From: an uncultured Candidatus Saccharibacteria bacterium
Lineage (GTDB): Bacteria > Patescibacteriota > Saccharimonadia > Saccharimonadales > Saccharimonadaceae
Reading direction: 5' to 3'
Assembly (NCBI GenBank): GCA_947097085.1
Contig: CAMUQR010000031.1
Coordinates: 1 to 9,388, forward strand
Length of the DNA stretch: 9,388 nucleotides
Position 1 is the stretch's first letter. The number at the start of each line of letters is the position of its first letter. This document shows positions 1 through 6,812 of this stretch, piece by piece. Position numbers and translations under genes: made by a program. Under the pieces are notes generated by a model that ran no database searches, had not been told where the DNA came from, and was given only the letters and a program-made list of their open reading frames with translations.

Positions 1-1
1 G

Positions 2-1045
2 CCTAAGTCGAATGTGTTAATTCTTGAAGCCGAAGCAGAGCCTTTCCAACGAGGGTCTTATGTTAATCAGGCGCGGTTGCATAACGGCTATCATTATCCA
101 CGATCTTATTCGACAGCCTCAAAATCAGCTAAATACTTTGATCGCTTTTATCAAGATTTTAAAGAGGGAATTAATGATGGTTTTGAAAAAATCTATGCTG
201 TGGCATCTGATTATAGCTGGGCAAATGGTGAGCAATTCCAGCAATTTTGCGACAATCTTCAGGTGCAATGTGATGAAATTCCCAAGCAAAAATATTTTAA
301 TAAAAATACGATCGATAAAGCTTTTTTGACAAAAGAATATTCCTTCGATGCAAAAAAGATTAGTGAAAAGTTGTATGCAGAGTTAAAAGAATTAGGTTGT
401 CATTTTCAGTTTAAAGCCAACATTGTGGCAATTAAGCAGGTGGGGGAAGTCTATGAATTTAGCTTGCATAATGGCCAAAAATACACAGCTCCTTTTGTGC
501 TGAATGCAACTTATGCTGGAACAAACATTATTCATCAAATGCTCGGATTTGAGCCATTGCCAATTAAATACGAGTTTTGCGAAGTAATCTTGTGTAATGT
601 ATCGGACAATATTAAAAACGTCGGATTGACGGTGATGGACGGGCCGTTCTTTTCGGTAATGCCATTTGGTTTGACTGGCTATCATTCAATCACGACAGTG
701 TCGCGCACTCCGCATTTTACGAGTTATGATCCAATTCCACCGTATGATTGCTGTGGTGATAAGGAGCGACAAAAACATCCTGAGCATGCTCGTGGCTGTA
801 TTCATTGTGGTATTTTTCCGAAAACAGCTTTTGATGAAATGGTGCAAACAGCTAAGAAGTATTTACGCGATGATATCGAAATTAAATATGTTAAATCTTT
901 ATATACCATTAAGCCAATTATGGTGGCGTCGGAAATTGATGATTCGCGTCCGACAATTATTAAACAGTATTCGAGCAAGCCGGATTTTTATACAGTTTTT
1001 TCTGGTAAAATTAACACCATGTATGATTTAGACGAAATATTATAA
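2..1045 (+). CDS. FAD-dependent oxidoreductase (DAO-like), 5'-partial
   Basis: This is the C-terminal part of a flavoprotein oxidoreductase resembling the FAD-dependent (DAO-like) enzymes found in polysaccharide biosynthesis clusters. The reading frame is open to the left edge. The first visible residues, PKSNVLILEAE, look like the second beta strand and acidic end of an FAD-binding Rossmann fold, so the GxGxxG loop and true start lie upstream; the GTG at 14 is not a real start. Further family-like segments are NQARLHNGYHYPRS near the start, NATYAGTN in the middle (about 505-530), and a C-terminal VFSGKINTMYD. A cysteine/histidine cluster at 749-808 (CC, 14 residues, CxxC) may bind a metal or stabilise the fold. 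The GT2 gene follows after 21 bases and is probably co-transcribed. The substrate is unknown; modification of a surface sugar or its carrier is an inference from context. Confidence 0.75.
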   Translation, partial: PKSNVLILEAEAEPFQRGSYVNQARLHNGYHYPRSYSTASKSAKYFDRFYQDFKEGINDGFEKIYAVASDYSWANGEQFQQFCDNLQVQCDEIPKQKYFNKNTIDKAFLTKEYSFDAKKISEKLYAELKELGCHFQFKANIVAIKQVGEVYEFSLHNGQKYTAPFVLNATYAGTNIIHQMLGFEPLPIKYEFCEVILCNVSDNIKNVGLTVMDGPFFSVMPFGLTGYHSITTVSRTPHFTSYDPIPPYDCCGDKERQKHPEHARGCIHCGIFPKTAFDEMVQTAKKYLRDDIEIKYVKSLYTIKPIMVASEIDDSRPTIIKQYSSKPDFYTVFSGKINTMYDLDEIL

Positions 1046-1066
1046 GAGAAGCAGGAAGGAAATAAG

Positions 1067-1975
1067 ATGAAAAAAGCTCTAGAGCAAAATTACCTATCAG
1101 TAGTCGCCGTTTTAAATGATCATAAAGCTAGCTCAGCTAATAAGATCAAACAGATTCACGCTATTTTAAAGCGCAATTTTAAAAACTTTGAGATTGTGGT
1201 GGTCGATAACTTGTCTGGTTCAAAACACCTTGCGAAATTGAGTGAGGATGGCATTCGTTATACGGTGATCAACTTGCCGATGAAACATGGTAATCAGCAG
1301 GCGCTAAACGCTGGAATGGCTTTGGCAATCGGTGATTATTTAGTCGAAATTGAGGATTTAGCATTTGATATTGATTATGAACAAATTCTCGATATGTATC
1401 GTAAAAGTCAAACCGGCTATGACTTTGTGTTCTTGACGCCAAAAACCACTAAGCTCAGCTCTAAAATCTTTTACTCTGTCTTAAATCGTTATTTCCGCAA
1501 TATTTTTGAAACTGATATTAGCTCATCGGTGATGATTCTGTCATCAAAACGTGGCCAAAATAAAATTGCAGAAGTTGGCAAGCGAGTGGTTAATCGTAGC
1601 GTTGCTTATGTTGTATCTGGATTAAAAAGTACTTCCATCGAAACTGATTTATCTTACAAAAACAGTCGTAGTTTTTCTGATAATTTAGTGCTGATGTTTG
1701 ATACGCTAATTTATTACACTGATGCAATTACGATTCTGTCACAAAAAATAGCTTTTGGATTTTTATGGATATGTGCAATCGGTATGGTATATGGTTTAGT
1801 TCTGAAACTGACTAATCATGCGATTGAAGGTTGGTCATCATTATTCTTGCTGATTAGCTTTGGCTTTTTCGGAGTGTTCTTTATTTTAAGCATCGTGATT
1901 CGTTATTTACATCACATCTTGCGCAGTTCGCTAAATTCTAAAGATTATATTTTTAGCTCAGTAGATAAGAAGTAA
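1067..1975 (+). CDS. Membrane-anchored family 2 glycosyltransferase
   Basis: A 302-residue GT2-type glycosyltransferase of the GtrB/dolichol-phosphate-mannose-synthase shape: an N-terminal GT-A catalytic domain (about residues 10-200) followed by two C-terminal membrane helices (about 227-247 and 257-279). Visible GT2 features are the nucleotide-binding strand EIVVVDN at 42-48, the HGNQQALNAGMALAIGDYLV helix-strand at 74-93, and NRYFRNIF near 140-147. The usual DxD metal-binding motif after GDY is replaced by IEDL (95-98), so metal use may differ. Enzymes of this shape usually move a sugar from a nucleotide to a lipid carrier on the cytoplasmic face; the sugar here is unknown. The start is supported by an AGGAAGG ribosome-binding site just upstream of the ATG. 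It follows the oxidoreductase gene closely and ends in front of a terminator. Confidence 0.8.
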   Translation: MKKALEQNYLSVVAVLNDHKASSANKIKQIHAILKRNFKNFEIVVVDNLSGSKHLAKLSEDGIRYTVINLPMKHGNQQALNAGMALAIGDYLVEIEDLAFDIDYEQILDMYRKSQTGYDFVFLTPKTTKLSSKIFYSVLNRYFRNIFETDISSSVMILSSKRGQNKIAEVGKRVVNRSVAYVVSGLKSTSIETDLSYKNSRSFSDNLVLMFDTLIYYTDAITILSQKIAFGFLWICAIGMVYGLVLKLTNHAIEGWSSLFLLISFGFFGVFFILSIVIRYLHHILRSSLNSKDYIFSSVDKK

Positions 1976-1985
1976 AATAAATACT

Positions 1986-2023
1986 AAAAATCCCGATTTG
2001 CATGTGTAGAGCTCGGGATTTTT
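1986..2023. terminator. Bidirectional Rho-independent terminator
   Basis: An 11-bp perfect inverted repeat, AAAAATCCCGA / TCGGGATTTTT, with a 16-base loop. It is T-rich downstream on the + strand (GGGATTTTTTATT) and equally on the - strand. It lies between the convergent GT2 gene, which ends 10 bases before it, and galE, which ends 26 bases beyond it, so it can stop transcription from both sides. Confidence 0.85.
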
Positions 2024-2049
2024 TATTGGAAATAAGATTGAAATGGTGA

Positions 2050-3063
2050 TTATTTTTTGTTTAAGCTATGACGATAATTTTGCCATTTCCAGCTATCTTG
2101 GCAGGCTTGCGGAATAGTTTTGCGAGCTTGCCAGTTGAGTAATTCAGTGGCTTTATGACAATCAGCAAAAACTTCTGCTAGGTCGCCAGCGCGTCGTTCA
2201 CGAATGGCATAAGGAATGGTTTTTCCGGAGGCTTGCTCAGTGGCTTTAATGATTTCTAGAACTGAAGTACCCTGGCCGGTACCTAGATTAATCGCGTCGA
2301 AACCGGGCTGAATGTTGTTGATGGCCGCAACATGTCCTTGCGCCAAATCGACAACGTGGATATAGTCACGCACTCCAGTACCATCAGGCGTTGGGTAGTC
2401 GCCACCAAATACCCCAACCTCTGGTAATTCACCAACCGCCACCTTCATGACATAAGGCAGTAGGTTATTCGGGATACCGTTTGGATCTTCGCCGATTAAC
2501 CCAGAATAGTGGGCGCCAATTGGGTTAAAATAGCGCAGGGCAGTAATCGATAAATCAGGATTGGCGATTGCACAATCACGTAAGATTTGCTCAATAATGT
2601 GTTTAGTTTGACCGTATGGATTGGTGATACCTTGTCCTGTTGGCATGGTTTCAGCTAAGGGACTAACCTGATCGCCATAGACGGTAGCTGACGAGCTAAA
2701 AACCAGTTTATTAACGAAATATTTATTCATTAATTCTAGTAAGTTAAGTGTGGAATTAAGATTATTGTGATAATATTTTAAGGGTTCAGCGACTGATTCA
2801 CCAACTGATTTAAACCCAGCAAAGTGAATAACACTCGAAAAACGGTGTTTTTTAAATACTTTTTCGAGATTTTTTTTGTTGCATAAGTCAATTTTATAAA
2901 ATTTAGGCCTCGTTCCGGTGATTTTTCCAAGTCGATCTAGGACGCTAATTGAAGAATTAGACAGATTATCAACAATAACTGGTTCGAAGTCATTTTTCAT
3001 TAATTCAATAACTGTATGAGAGCCGATATAGCCCATCCCACCGGTAACTAAAACACTTTTCAT
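2050..3063 (-). CDS. galE: UDP-glucose 4-epimerase
   Basis: A 337-residue extended short-chain dehydrogenase, full length for GalE (about 330-340). It interconverts UDP-glucose and UDP-galactose (or the N-acetyl forms) in the cytoplasm with bound NAD. Visible features are the NAD loop TGGMGYIG (7-14), SSSATVYG (123-130) with the catalytic Ser, the YxxxK pair Y150/K154, the substrate-region RYFNPIGAH (177-185) and GVRDYIHVVDL (230-240). Where E. coli GalE has Tyr299 after GDLPA, this protein seems to have Val298 (GDLAEVF); a small residue here often goes with acceptance of UDP-GlcNAc/GalNAc. It supplies sugar donors for the neighbouring glycosyltransferases. There is no Shine-Dalgarno sequence before the ATG; see the promoter entry. 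Confidence 0.95.
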   Translation of the reverse strand: MKSVLVTGGMGYIGSHTVIELMKNDFEPVIVDNLSNSSISVLDRLGKITGTRPKFYKIDLCNKKNLEKVFKKHRFSSVIHFAGFKSVGESVAEPLKYYHNNLNSTLNLLELMNKYFVNKLVFSSSATVYGDQVSPLAETMPTGQGITNPYGQTKHIIEQILRDCAIANPDLSITALRYFNPIGAHYSGLIGEDPNGIPNNLLPYVMKVAVGELPEVGVFGGDYPTPDGTGVRDYIHVVDLAQGHVAAINNIQPGFDAINLGTGQGTSVLEIIKATEQASGKTIPYAIRERRAGDLAEVFADCHKATELLNWQARKTIPQACQDSWKWQNYRHSLNKK

Positions 3064-3069
3064 ATAATT

Positions 3070-3097
3070 ATTATACTATAATAAGGGTAAAAATCAA
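3070..3097 (-). promoter_or_regulatory. galE promoter, probably leaderless
   Basis: On the - strand, TTGATT (3092-3097), a 16-base spacer and TATAAT (3070-3075). Only six bases separate the -10 box from the galE ATG at 3063, so the expected transcription start is the A of the ATG. No purine-rich ribosome-binding site exists between 3064 and about 3085. The -35 box lies in the T-rich tail of the upstream gene's terminator. The box match is seen; the leaderless reading is inferred. Confidence 0.6.
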
Positions 3098-3102
3098 ATA
3101 AA

Positions 3103-3126
3103 AAGTCGAGATAAAAATCTCGACTT
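3103..3126 (-). terminator. Rho-independent terminator of the GT4 gene
   Basis: A perfect 10-bp stem (AAGTCGAGAT / ATCTCGACTT) with a 4-base loop. On the - strand it is followed by TTTATTTGATTTTT. It lies 10 bases after the stop of the GT4 glycosyltransferase gene and just upstream of the galE promoter, so galE is a separate transcription unit. Confidence 0.85.
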
Positions 3127-3136
3127 AAGTGCTAGG

Positions 3137-4210
3137 TTATAAGTTTATCACCTCCTGGTATAACCTAACTAAAGAATTGGCTACGATATCTGCAGTGTAA
3201 TTGCTAAGCACAATCTTACGATTGGTCTCGCCAATTTCTCTTAGGTCTTTCGAACTAAGATCGCAGAAATATTGTAGTTTTTTGGCCATATCTTTGACAT
3301 CTCCCACGCAGAACACTTGTCTGCCTGTCGGATCTTGTAAGATCTCCATGCTTGATTTCTGATTAGAAACCAAGCAAGGCAATCCGTTTGACATGGCTTC
3401 TAATAAGCTCATAGAGAATCCCTCCATATAATATGTTGGGAATAAGAATAGGCTAGCGGATTGCCAAATATCCACTAGTTCTTCTTGAGTCTTTTTGCCA
3501 GCTAAAACTACATTGCTTGGCAAAAAACCATCCTCTTGAGCTTTTTCTTGAAAAGAAGGCTCAATGCCTCCCACAAGATAAAACTCCAGTGTTGGGAATA
3601 GACGTGCCAGTTCGACGATGTCGTAGGCGCCTTTTTTGCGCTCGACATTACCGATTGCTACAACTCTTTTTACGGAGTCGTATTGCACCTGAGCCGGTAC
3701 ATTCTTTATGAAGTTTGGTAAATAACTAACGGCATTGCTGTAGTTATTTTCTATGAACTTAAGTGATAGCTGATTTTGAACGATCACCAAATCTGTCATG
3801 GACATGAGTTTGTCCATAACCTTCTTTTGTTCTTTTTCATGGCAATTGTAAAATTCTTCAATTGTGCAATGAAAATGCACAATTAATTTCACGTTTGCAC
3901 ATTTTGCTACAATTTCGGCAATTGTTACCGCTTGTGTGACTTCGCCAAGGCGACTCATTAAGTGTATATGCACTATGTCGCTTTGGTGAAGTTTGCAAGA
4001 AAGCTCTTGTAGTGACTCATCTGTTAGTGGCATATCGTGGTCTATATAACCACCCTCTGCCACTGCTTCTTGATAAAAGTCGCTACTAAACAAATCAGCC
4101 TTGATGGCTGACGGTAGCGCTTGCATTAAATTTTGCACGAGCGAGCTAATGCCCGTGCTTTTGCCCTTTTCAGGGCCGGCTAACAGTACGTGTATTTCTT
4201 GTTTACTCAT
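3137..4210 (-). CDS. GT4-family glycosyltransferase (GT-B fold)
   Basis: A 357-residue soluble glycosyltransferase with the GT-B fold. The N-terminal acceptor domain begins HVLLAGPEKGKSTGISSLV (7-25), the Gly-rich loop after the first strand. The C-terminal donor domain (about 180-357) contains GNVERKKGAYDIVELA (187-202), with the basic KKG that contacts donor phosphates, YLVGG (211-215), and the family-defining EGFSMSLLE (E263 and E271, an EX7E motif). It should transfer a sugar from a nucleotide donor with retention of configuration, in the cytoplasm, to a surface glycan or glycolipid; the sugar is unknown. No membrane segment is seen. The start has a strong AGGAGGG ribosome-binding site six bases before the ATG. 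It has its own promoter and terminator and is transcribed divergently from the TasA-like operon. Confidence 0.88.
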   Translation of the reverse strand: MSKQEIHVLLAGPEKGKSTGISSLVQNLMQALPSAIKADLFSSDFYQEAVAEGGYIDHDMPLTDESLQELSCKLHQSDIVHIHLMSRLGEVTQAVTIAEIVAKCANVKLIVHFHCTIEEFYNCHEKEQKKVMDKLMSMTDLVIVQNQLSLKFIENNYSNAVSYLPNFIKNVPAQVQYDSVKRVVAIGNVERKKGAYDIVELARLFPTLEFYLVGGIEPSFQEKAQEDGFLPSNVVLAGKKTQEELVDIWQSASLFLFPTYYMEGFSMSLLEAMSNGLPCLVSNQKSSMEILQDPTGRQVFCVGDVKDMAKKLQYFCDLSSKDLREIGETNRKIVLSNYTADIVANSLVRLYQEVINL

Positions 4211-4261
4211 TTTATACCCTCCTAATAAATGAATTAATAAGTTAATGAACTATACCTTTTC

Positions 4262-4290
4262 ATTATACAATAATTTAACATAAAAAACAA
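4262..4290 (-). promoter_or_regulatory. Promoter of the GT4 gene
   Basis: On the - strand, TTGTTT (4285-4290), a 17-base spacer and a perfect TATAAT (4262-4267). Transcription should start near 4255, giving a leader of about 45 bases that ends in the AGGAGGG ribosome-binding site of the GT4 gene. Confidence 0.65.
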
Positions 4291-4348
4291 GTATTATTAC
4301 ATATTATATTTAGTACATGAATATGCAATGTTTTTTTAAAAAACTAGC

Positions 4349-4377
4349 TTGCTTTTTCCATAAGCGTGTTATACAAT
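4349..4377 (+). promoter_or_regulatory. Promoter of the TasA-like/SipW-LamG operon
   Basis: TTGCTT (4349-4354), a 17-base spacer and TACAAT (4372-4377). An overlapping alternative -10 is TATACA at 4370, with an upstream TG (4367-4368). The predicted leader (about 4384-4425) is almost only A with a few C and G, so it should be unstructured and favour strong translation. A run of seven T then six A just upstream (4331-4343) could act as a bent or UP-like element. The whole divergent region 4211-4425 is very A/T-rich, and I see no gene in it. Confidence 0.55.
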
Positions 4378-4425
4378 AATGATGCAACAATAAAAAAAAC
4401 AACAAAAAAAGAGAAAAGGATTGCA

Positions 4426-5064
4426 ATGAACACAACAAAGCACAAACTGCAAGGCCGTTTAGGTCTAATTATTTTTGGTAGTATCGCTTCTTTAATGGTG
4501 GCGTTTACCTTAACTCCAGCTTTTGCTGGTATCGTGGCTAGTATCCAGAACAGCATCAACACTGCTCGTACCGGTACTTTGACCATGGAGGAAAAATCAG
4601 GTAGTTTGACCTGTAATAGTTATGACGGTGGCGCAGCTACCACCAACACTGCTACTTGTTCAACCATTAACAAATACGGTGGTGGAACATTGATTCCAGG
4701 TGCTACACCAACTGTGACCAGTATCACTTTGAAAAATACTGGTACAATCCCAGCAAGAACTTTCAGTTTAAACCCAACTGCATGTAGCCAAACGCCTATT
4801 GGTGGTAGCGGTTTCTCGGGTCAAGCTAGCGACCTCTGCGCTAAGGTGAAAGTTAAGATGGTATCAGGCACTAAAACGCTTTATGATGGTACCGCTGCGG
4901 GTTTGACTACTTCAATTGACTTGCTTGAAAAACTAACCAAAACTCAGATTAATGCTGGCGAATCAGTGCCAATCGATGTGTCAGTTCAACTTGACGCTTC
5001 AGCTGGTACCGCTTACCAATCATTACAAATTTCTCAACCGCTCACTTGGCAGTTCGGAGCGTAA
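4426..5064 (+). CDS. Secreted TasA/camelysin-like protein
   Basis: A 212-residue exported protein resembling the TasA/camelysin (CotN) family, whose members build extracellular fibres or surface layers after cleavage by SipW-type signal peptidases. The ATG at 4426 follows an AAAAGGA ribosome-binding site; an in-frame GTG at 4366 would overlap the promoter. Residues 1-34 form a signal peptide: basic KHKLQGR, hydrophobic 13-30, likely cleaved at AFA|GIV. The mature part begins GIVASIQNSINTARTGTLTM, comparable to the FASGTLDL segment of TasA, then TLIPG (88-92) and ITLKNTGTIPARTF (100-113), comparable to the LKPG and FENNGSLAIKEV segments. It ends with a beta-rich ISQPLTW. Four cysteines (63, 78, 120, 138) could form two disulfides outside the cell. 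The SipW-like gene starts 19 bases downstream with no promoter between. Fibre formation is inferred, and family membership rests on my reading of patterns. Confidence 0.75.
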   Translation: MNTTKHKLQGRLGLIIFGSIASLMVAFTLTPAFAGIVASIQNSINTARTGTLTMEEKSGSLTCNSYDGGAATTNTATCSTINKYGGGTLIPGATPTVTSITLKNTGTIPARTFSLNPTACSQTPIGGSGFSGQASDLCAKVKVKMVSGTKTLYDGTAAGLTTSIDLLEKLTKTQINAGESVPIDVSVQLDASAGTAYQSLQISQPLTWQFGA

Positions 5065-5083
5065 GACGGCAAGCAGGGGAATC

Positions 5084-6775
5084 GTGAATTTTCGTAAAAT
5101 AATTCAAACCCTGTTGGTAGTGCTGAGCCTAGTCATCGTAGGCTCGGCACTCTTTGCCTTTTCAAAAGGCTATCGGGCGTTTTTCGTCTCCACCCCAAGC
5201 ATGGGTATGACGGCGCCAGTTGGTACTTTAATTATTACTTATCCTGCTAAGCAATATCATAACCAAGACATTATTGCTTTTACACAGCAGGATCGAGTTT
5301 ATACTCACCGGATTATTGGTGAGCGCGATGGCGGATTTATCACTCAAGGTGATTTAAATGCTTCTGATGATAACTGGACAGTGCAGTCAGGGCAAGTTAT
5401 TGGACGCGCAGTAGTGGTTGCCAAACATTTAGGTTGGATTTGGAAAGCGCTTCCAGCCTTTATTTTGGGGATGACTATTGTTTGGCTGATTTCCAATTTT
5501 CACAAGCTCAATCCGCATTGGCGTTGGCCAATTCGTTTGATTGGGTTATCGGTAGTGGTGACGATTATTACGATTTGGTTGAGACCATGGGTCAGTTTTG
5601 CGGTGCTGGGGGTGATGCCACGCACCGATCACGCAGTTGATATGCGGATTGTAAACACCGGAGTATTTCGCTTAAAAGCTCAGGAATTAAAACTAGTCTC
5701 GGGTGAAGATGGTATCACAAAAGTTAGTCAGCTTGATGACAAAGGGCGTTTTATTCTAGTTCCACGACCATCGCTCAGTGTGCCGGAGATTATTTTTGCG
5801 GTGCTATTTTGTTTGATTCCACTGTTTATTTCCTTGGTAGTGGAAGTTCCGCCGACTAATACCAATCAACGTAGAGGCTCAAAAACTGCCACTCGTCGGC
5901 AGATTATTGCGGTGCTAATTATCGGTGGAACGATAGTTTTGCTAGTGATGCAGTTTTCGAGCTTGGCATCAATTATTGCTAGTATTAAAAACCAGCCCAA
6001 TCGGGTGCGGACGGCGCATCATTTTACCTGTAAAAGCGCCATGCAACATGGCTTGCCACGACCAATTGCTGCGTACGGTATGAATCAGCGTACATCTTGG
6101 TGGTTACCACGAACTGAGACCGATTTATCGCCCAATAATCGCAGTGGTGAATACAAAATTGATAGCGCTTCATACAGTAGTAATTTCACGAACACTTCCG
6201 CTTGTAAGCGCGATAACCCAGCCCGGGCGTTGAATTTTAATAGTGATCAGTGTTTGGCAATTCCCACCCAGCATCGGTATCAGGATTTGAATAATTTTTC
6301 ACTGGAGGCTTGGTTTAGAACTGATCGACGGGGGGACAATAATGGCAAAATTATTGGTTTTGGTGATACGAAATTCGAGAATAATGGTGCTAACGACCGC
6401 CATATTTATATTGATAAAAGCGGTCGAGTGGTGTTTGGTACTTACCGTAATCAAGTGTTTACGCTAGCGTCACCAGCTGGCAAAAACTACGCTGATAATC
6501 AATGGCATCACGTTGTGGCTACTTTTTCGACCACCTCTGGCTCGAGACTGTATCTTGATGGTAAGGAAGTTGCTTCTGACCCCAATATGCGTCAGGCGCA
6601 GGACTATGATGGTTATTGGCGTCTCGGCTGTGGTAAATTGCTTGGTTGGCGCAATGCTGATGGTTCGCCACTAGAGGGTAAGAGCTTCTTCCAGGGTAAT
6701 CTGCAATTTGGGGCGGTTTATCATACGATTTTGAACGCCGAACAGGTTAAAGACCGCTTCGTTGCCGGCAACTAA
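5084..6775 (+). CDS. SipW-like signal peptidase fused to a LamG domain
   Basis: A 563-residue multi-domain membrane protein. Residues 1-110 are an ER/archaeal-type (S26B) signal peptidase: membrane helix 10-27, Ser39 in PSMGM, His75 in YTHRI (His replaces the bacterial Lys), and Asp90 in GDLNASDDN. This is the SipW pattern. Further helices lie at about 117-137, 151-168, 233-254 and 273-295. A short outer segment lies at 176-230, and the basic loop RRGSKTATRR (263-272) stays inside. The C-terminal part (about 382-560) is a LamG/concanavalin-like domain (FSLEAWFRT, DNQWHHVVATF, RLYLDGKEV) placed outside by this topology. Residues 295-310 after the last helix copy the cleavage region of the TasA-like neighbour. 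I chose the GTG at 5084, with an AGCAGGGG ribosome-binding site, because longer starts overlap the upstream gene heavily. It probably cleaves the TasA-like protein and perhaps itself. Confidence 0.85.
   Translation: MNFRKIIQTLLVVLSLVIVGSALFAFSKGYRAFFVSTPSMGMTAPVGTLIITYPAKQYHNQDIIAFTQQDRVYTHRIIGERDGGFITQGDLNASDDNWTVQSGQVIGRAVVVAKHLGWIWKALPAFILGMTIVWLISNFHKLNPHWRWPIRLIGLSVVVTIITIWLRPWVSFAVLGVMPRTDHAVDMRIVNTGVFRLKAQELKLVSGEDGITKVSQLDDKGRFILVPRPSLSVPEIIFAVLFCLIPLFISLVVEVPPTNTNQRRGSKTATRRQIIAVLIIGGTIVLLVMQFSSLASIIASIKNQPNRVRTAHHFTCKSAMQHGLPRPIAAYGMNQRTSWWLPRTETDLSPNNRSGEYKIDSASYSSNFTNTSACKRDNPARALNFNSDQCLAIPTQHRYQDLNNFSLEAWFRTDRRGDNNGKIIGFGDTKFENNGANDRHIYIDKSGRVVFGTYRNQVFTLASPAGKNYADNQWHHVVATFSTTSGSRLYLDGKEVASDPNMRQAQDYDGYWRLGCGKLLGWRNADGSPLEGKSFFQGNLQFGAVYHTILNAEQVKDRFVAGN
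5119..5151 (+). promoter_or_regulatory. 13-bp hairpin at the start of the signal peptidase gene
   Basis: An inverted repeat AGTGCTGAGCCTA / TAGGCTCGGCACT forms a 13-bp stem with one G-U pair and a 7-base loop, 35 bases after the GTG start and inside the codons of the first membrane helix. A second palindrome, GCCTTTT-C-AAAAGGC, follows at 5156-5170. The tail CTTTGCCTTTT is only partly T-rich. It could partly terminate transcription, slow ribosomes or protect the upstream mRNA. The structure is seen; the function is inferred. Confidence 0.5.
5957..6013 (+). other. Internal signal-peptide-like cleavage segment
   Basis: Codons 292-310 of the signal peptidase/LamG fusion. After a basic loop and a hydrophobic helix (273-295), the segment ASIIASIKNQPNRVRT matches AGIVASIQNSINTART of the TasA-like neighbour at 9 of 16 ungapped positions. 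Ser-Leu-Ala before the predicted cut fits the small-residue -3/-1 rule. Cleavage here would release the LamG part. Confidence 0.5.
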
Positions 6776-6783
6776 TTAAAGAT

Positions 6784-6812
6784 TTGTCTTTTTATAATGC
6801 TTATGCTATAAA
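6784..6812 (+). promoter_or_regulatory. Promoter of the arc operon
   Basis: TTGTCT (6784-6789), a 17-base spacer and TATAAA (6807-6812), preceded by TGC, giving an extended -10. Expected start is near 6819, with a leader of about 38 bases containing the GGGGAG ribosome-binding site (6841-6846). An imperfect inverted repeat, AATTAAAGAT (6774-6783) and ATCTTTTAATT (6824-6834), brackets the promoter and might be an operator. No convincing ArgR box was seen. Confidence 0.65.

Noticed and set aside
3143..3160. A perfect AGGAGGTGAT ribosome-binding-site match on the - strand near the end of the GT4 gene
   Set aside because: It encodes the last residues QEVINL, and no start codon or reading frame follows before the terminator, so it is probably chance.
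4366..4425. Longer start for the TasA-like protein at an upstream GTG
   Set aside because: It overlaps the predicted promoter and puts 20 extra charged residues before the signal peptide; the ATG at 4426 has a ribosome-binding site.
4344..4586. An 80-residue reading frame on the - strand overlapping the signal peptide region
   Set aside because: It is antisense to a well-supported gene and its promoter; its hydrophobic stretch is the reverse complement of low-complexity A/T sequence.
4952..5083. Longer start for the signal peptidase inside the TasA-like gene
   Set aside because: The extra residues are an out-of-frame shadow of the upstream gene; the GTG at 5084 has a good ribosome-binding site directly before the first membrane helix.
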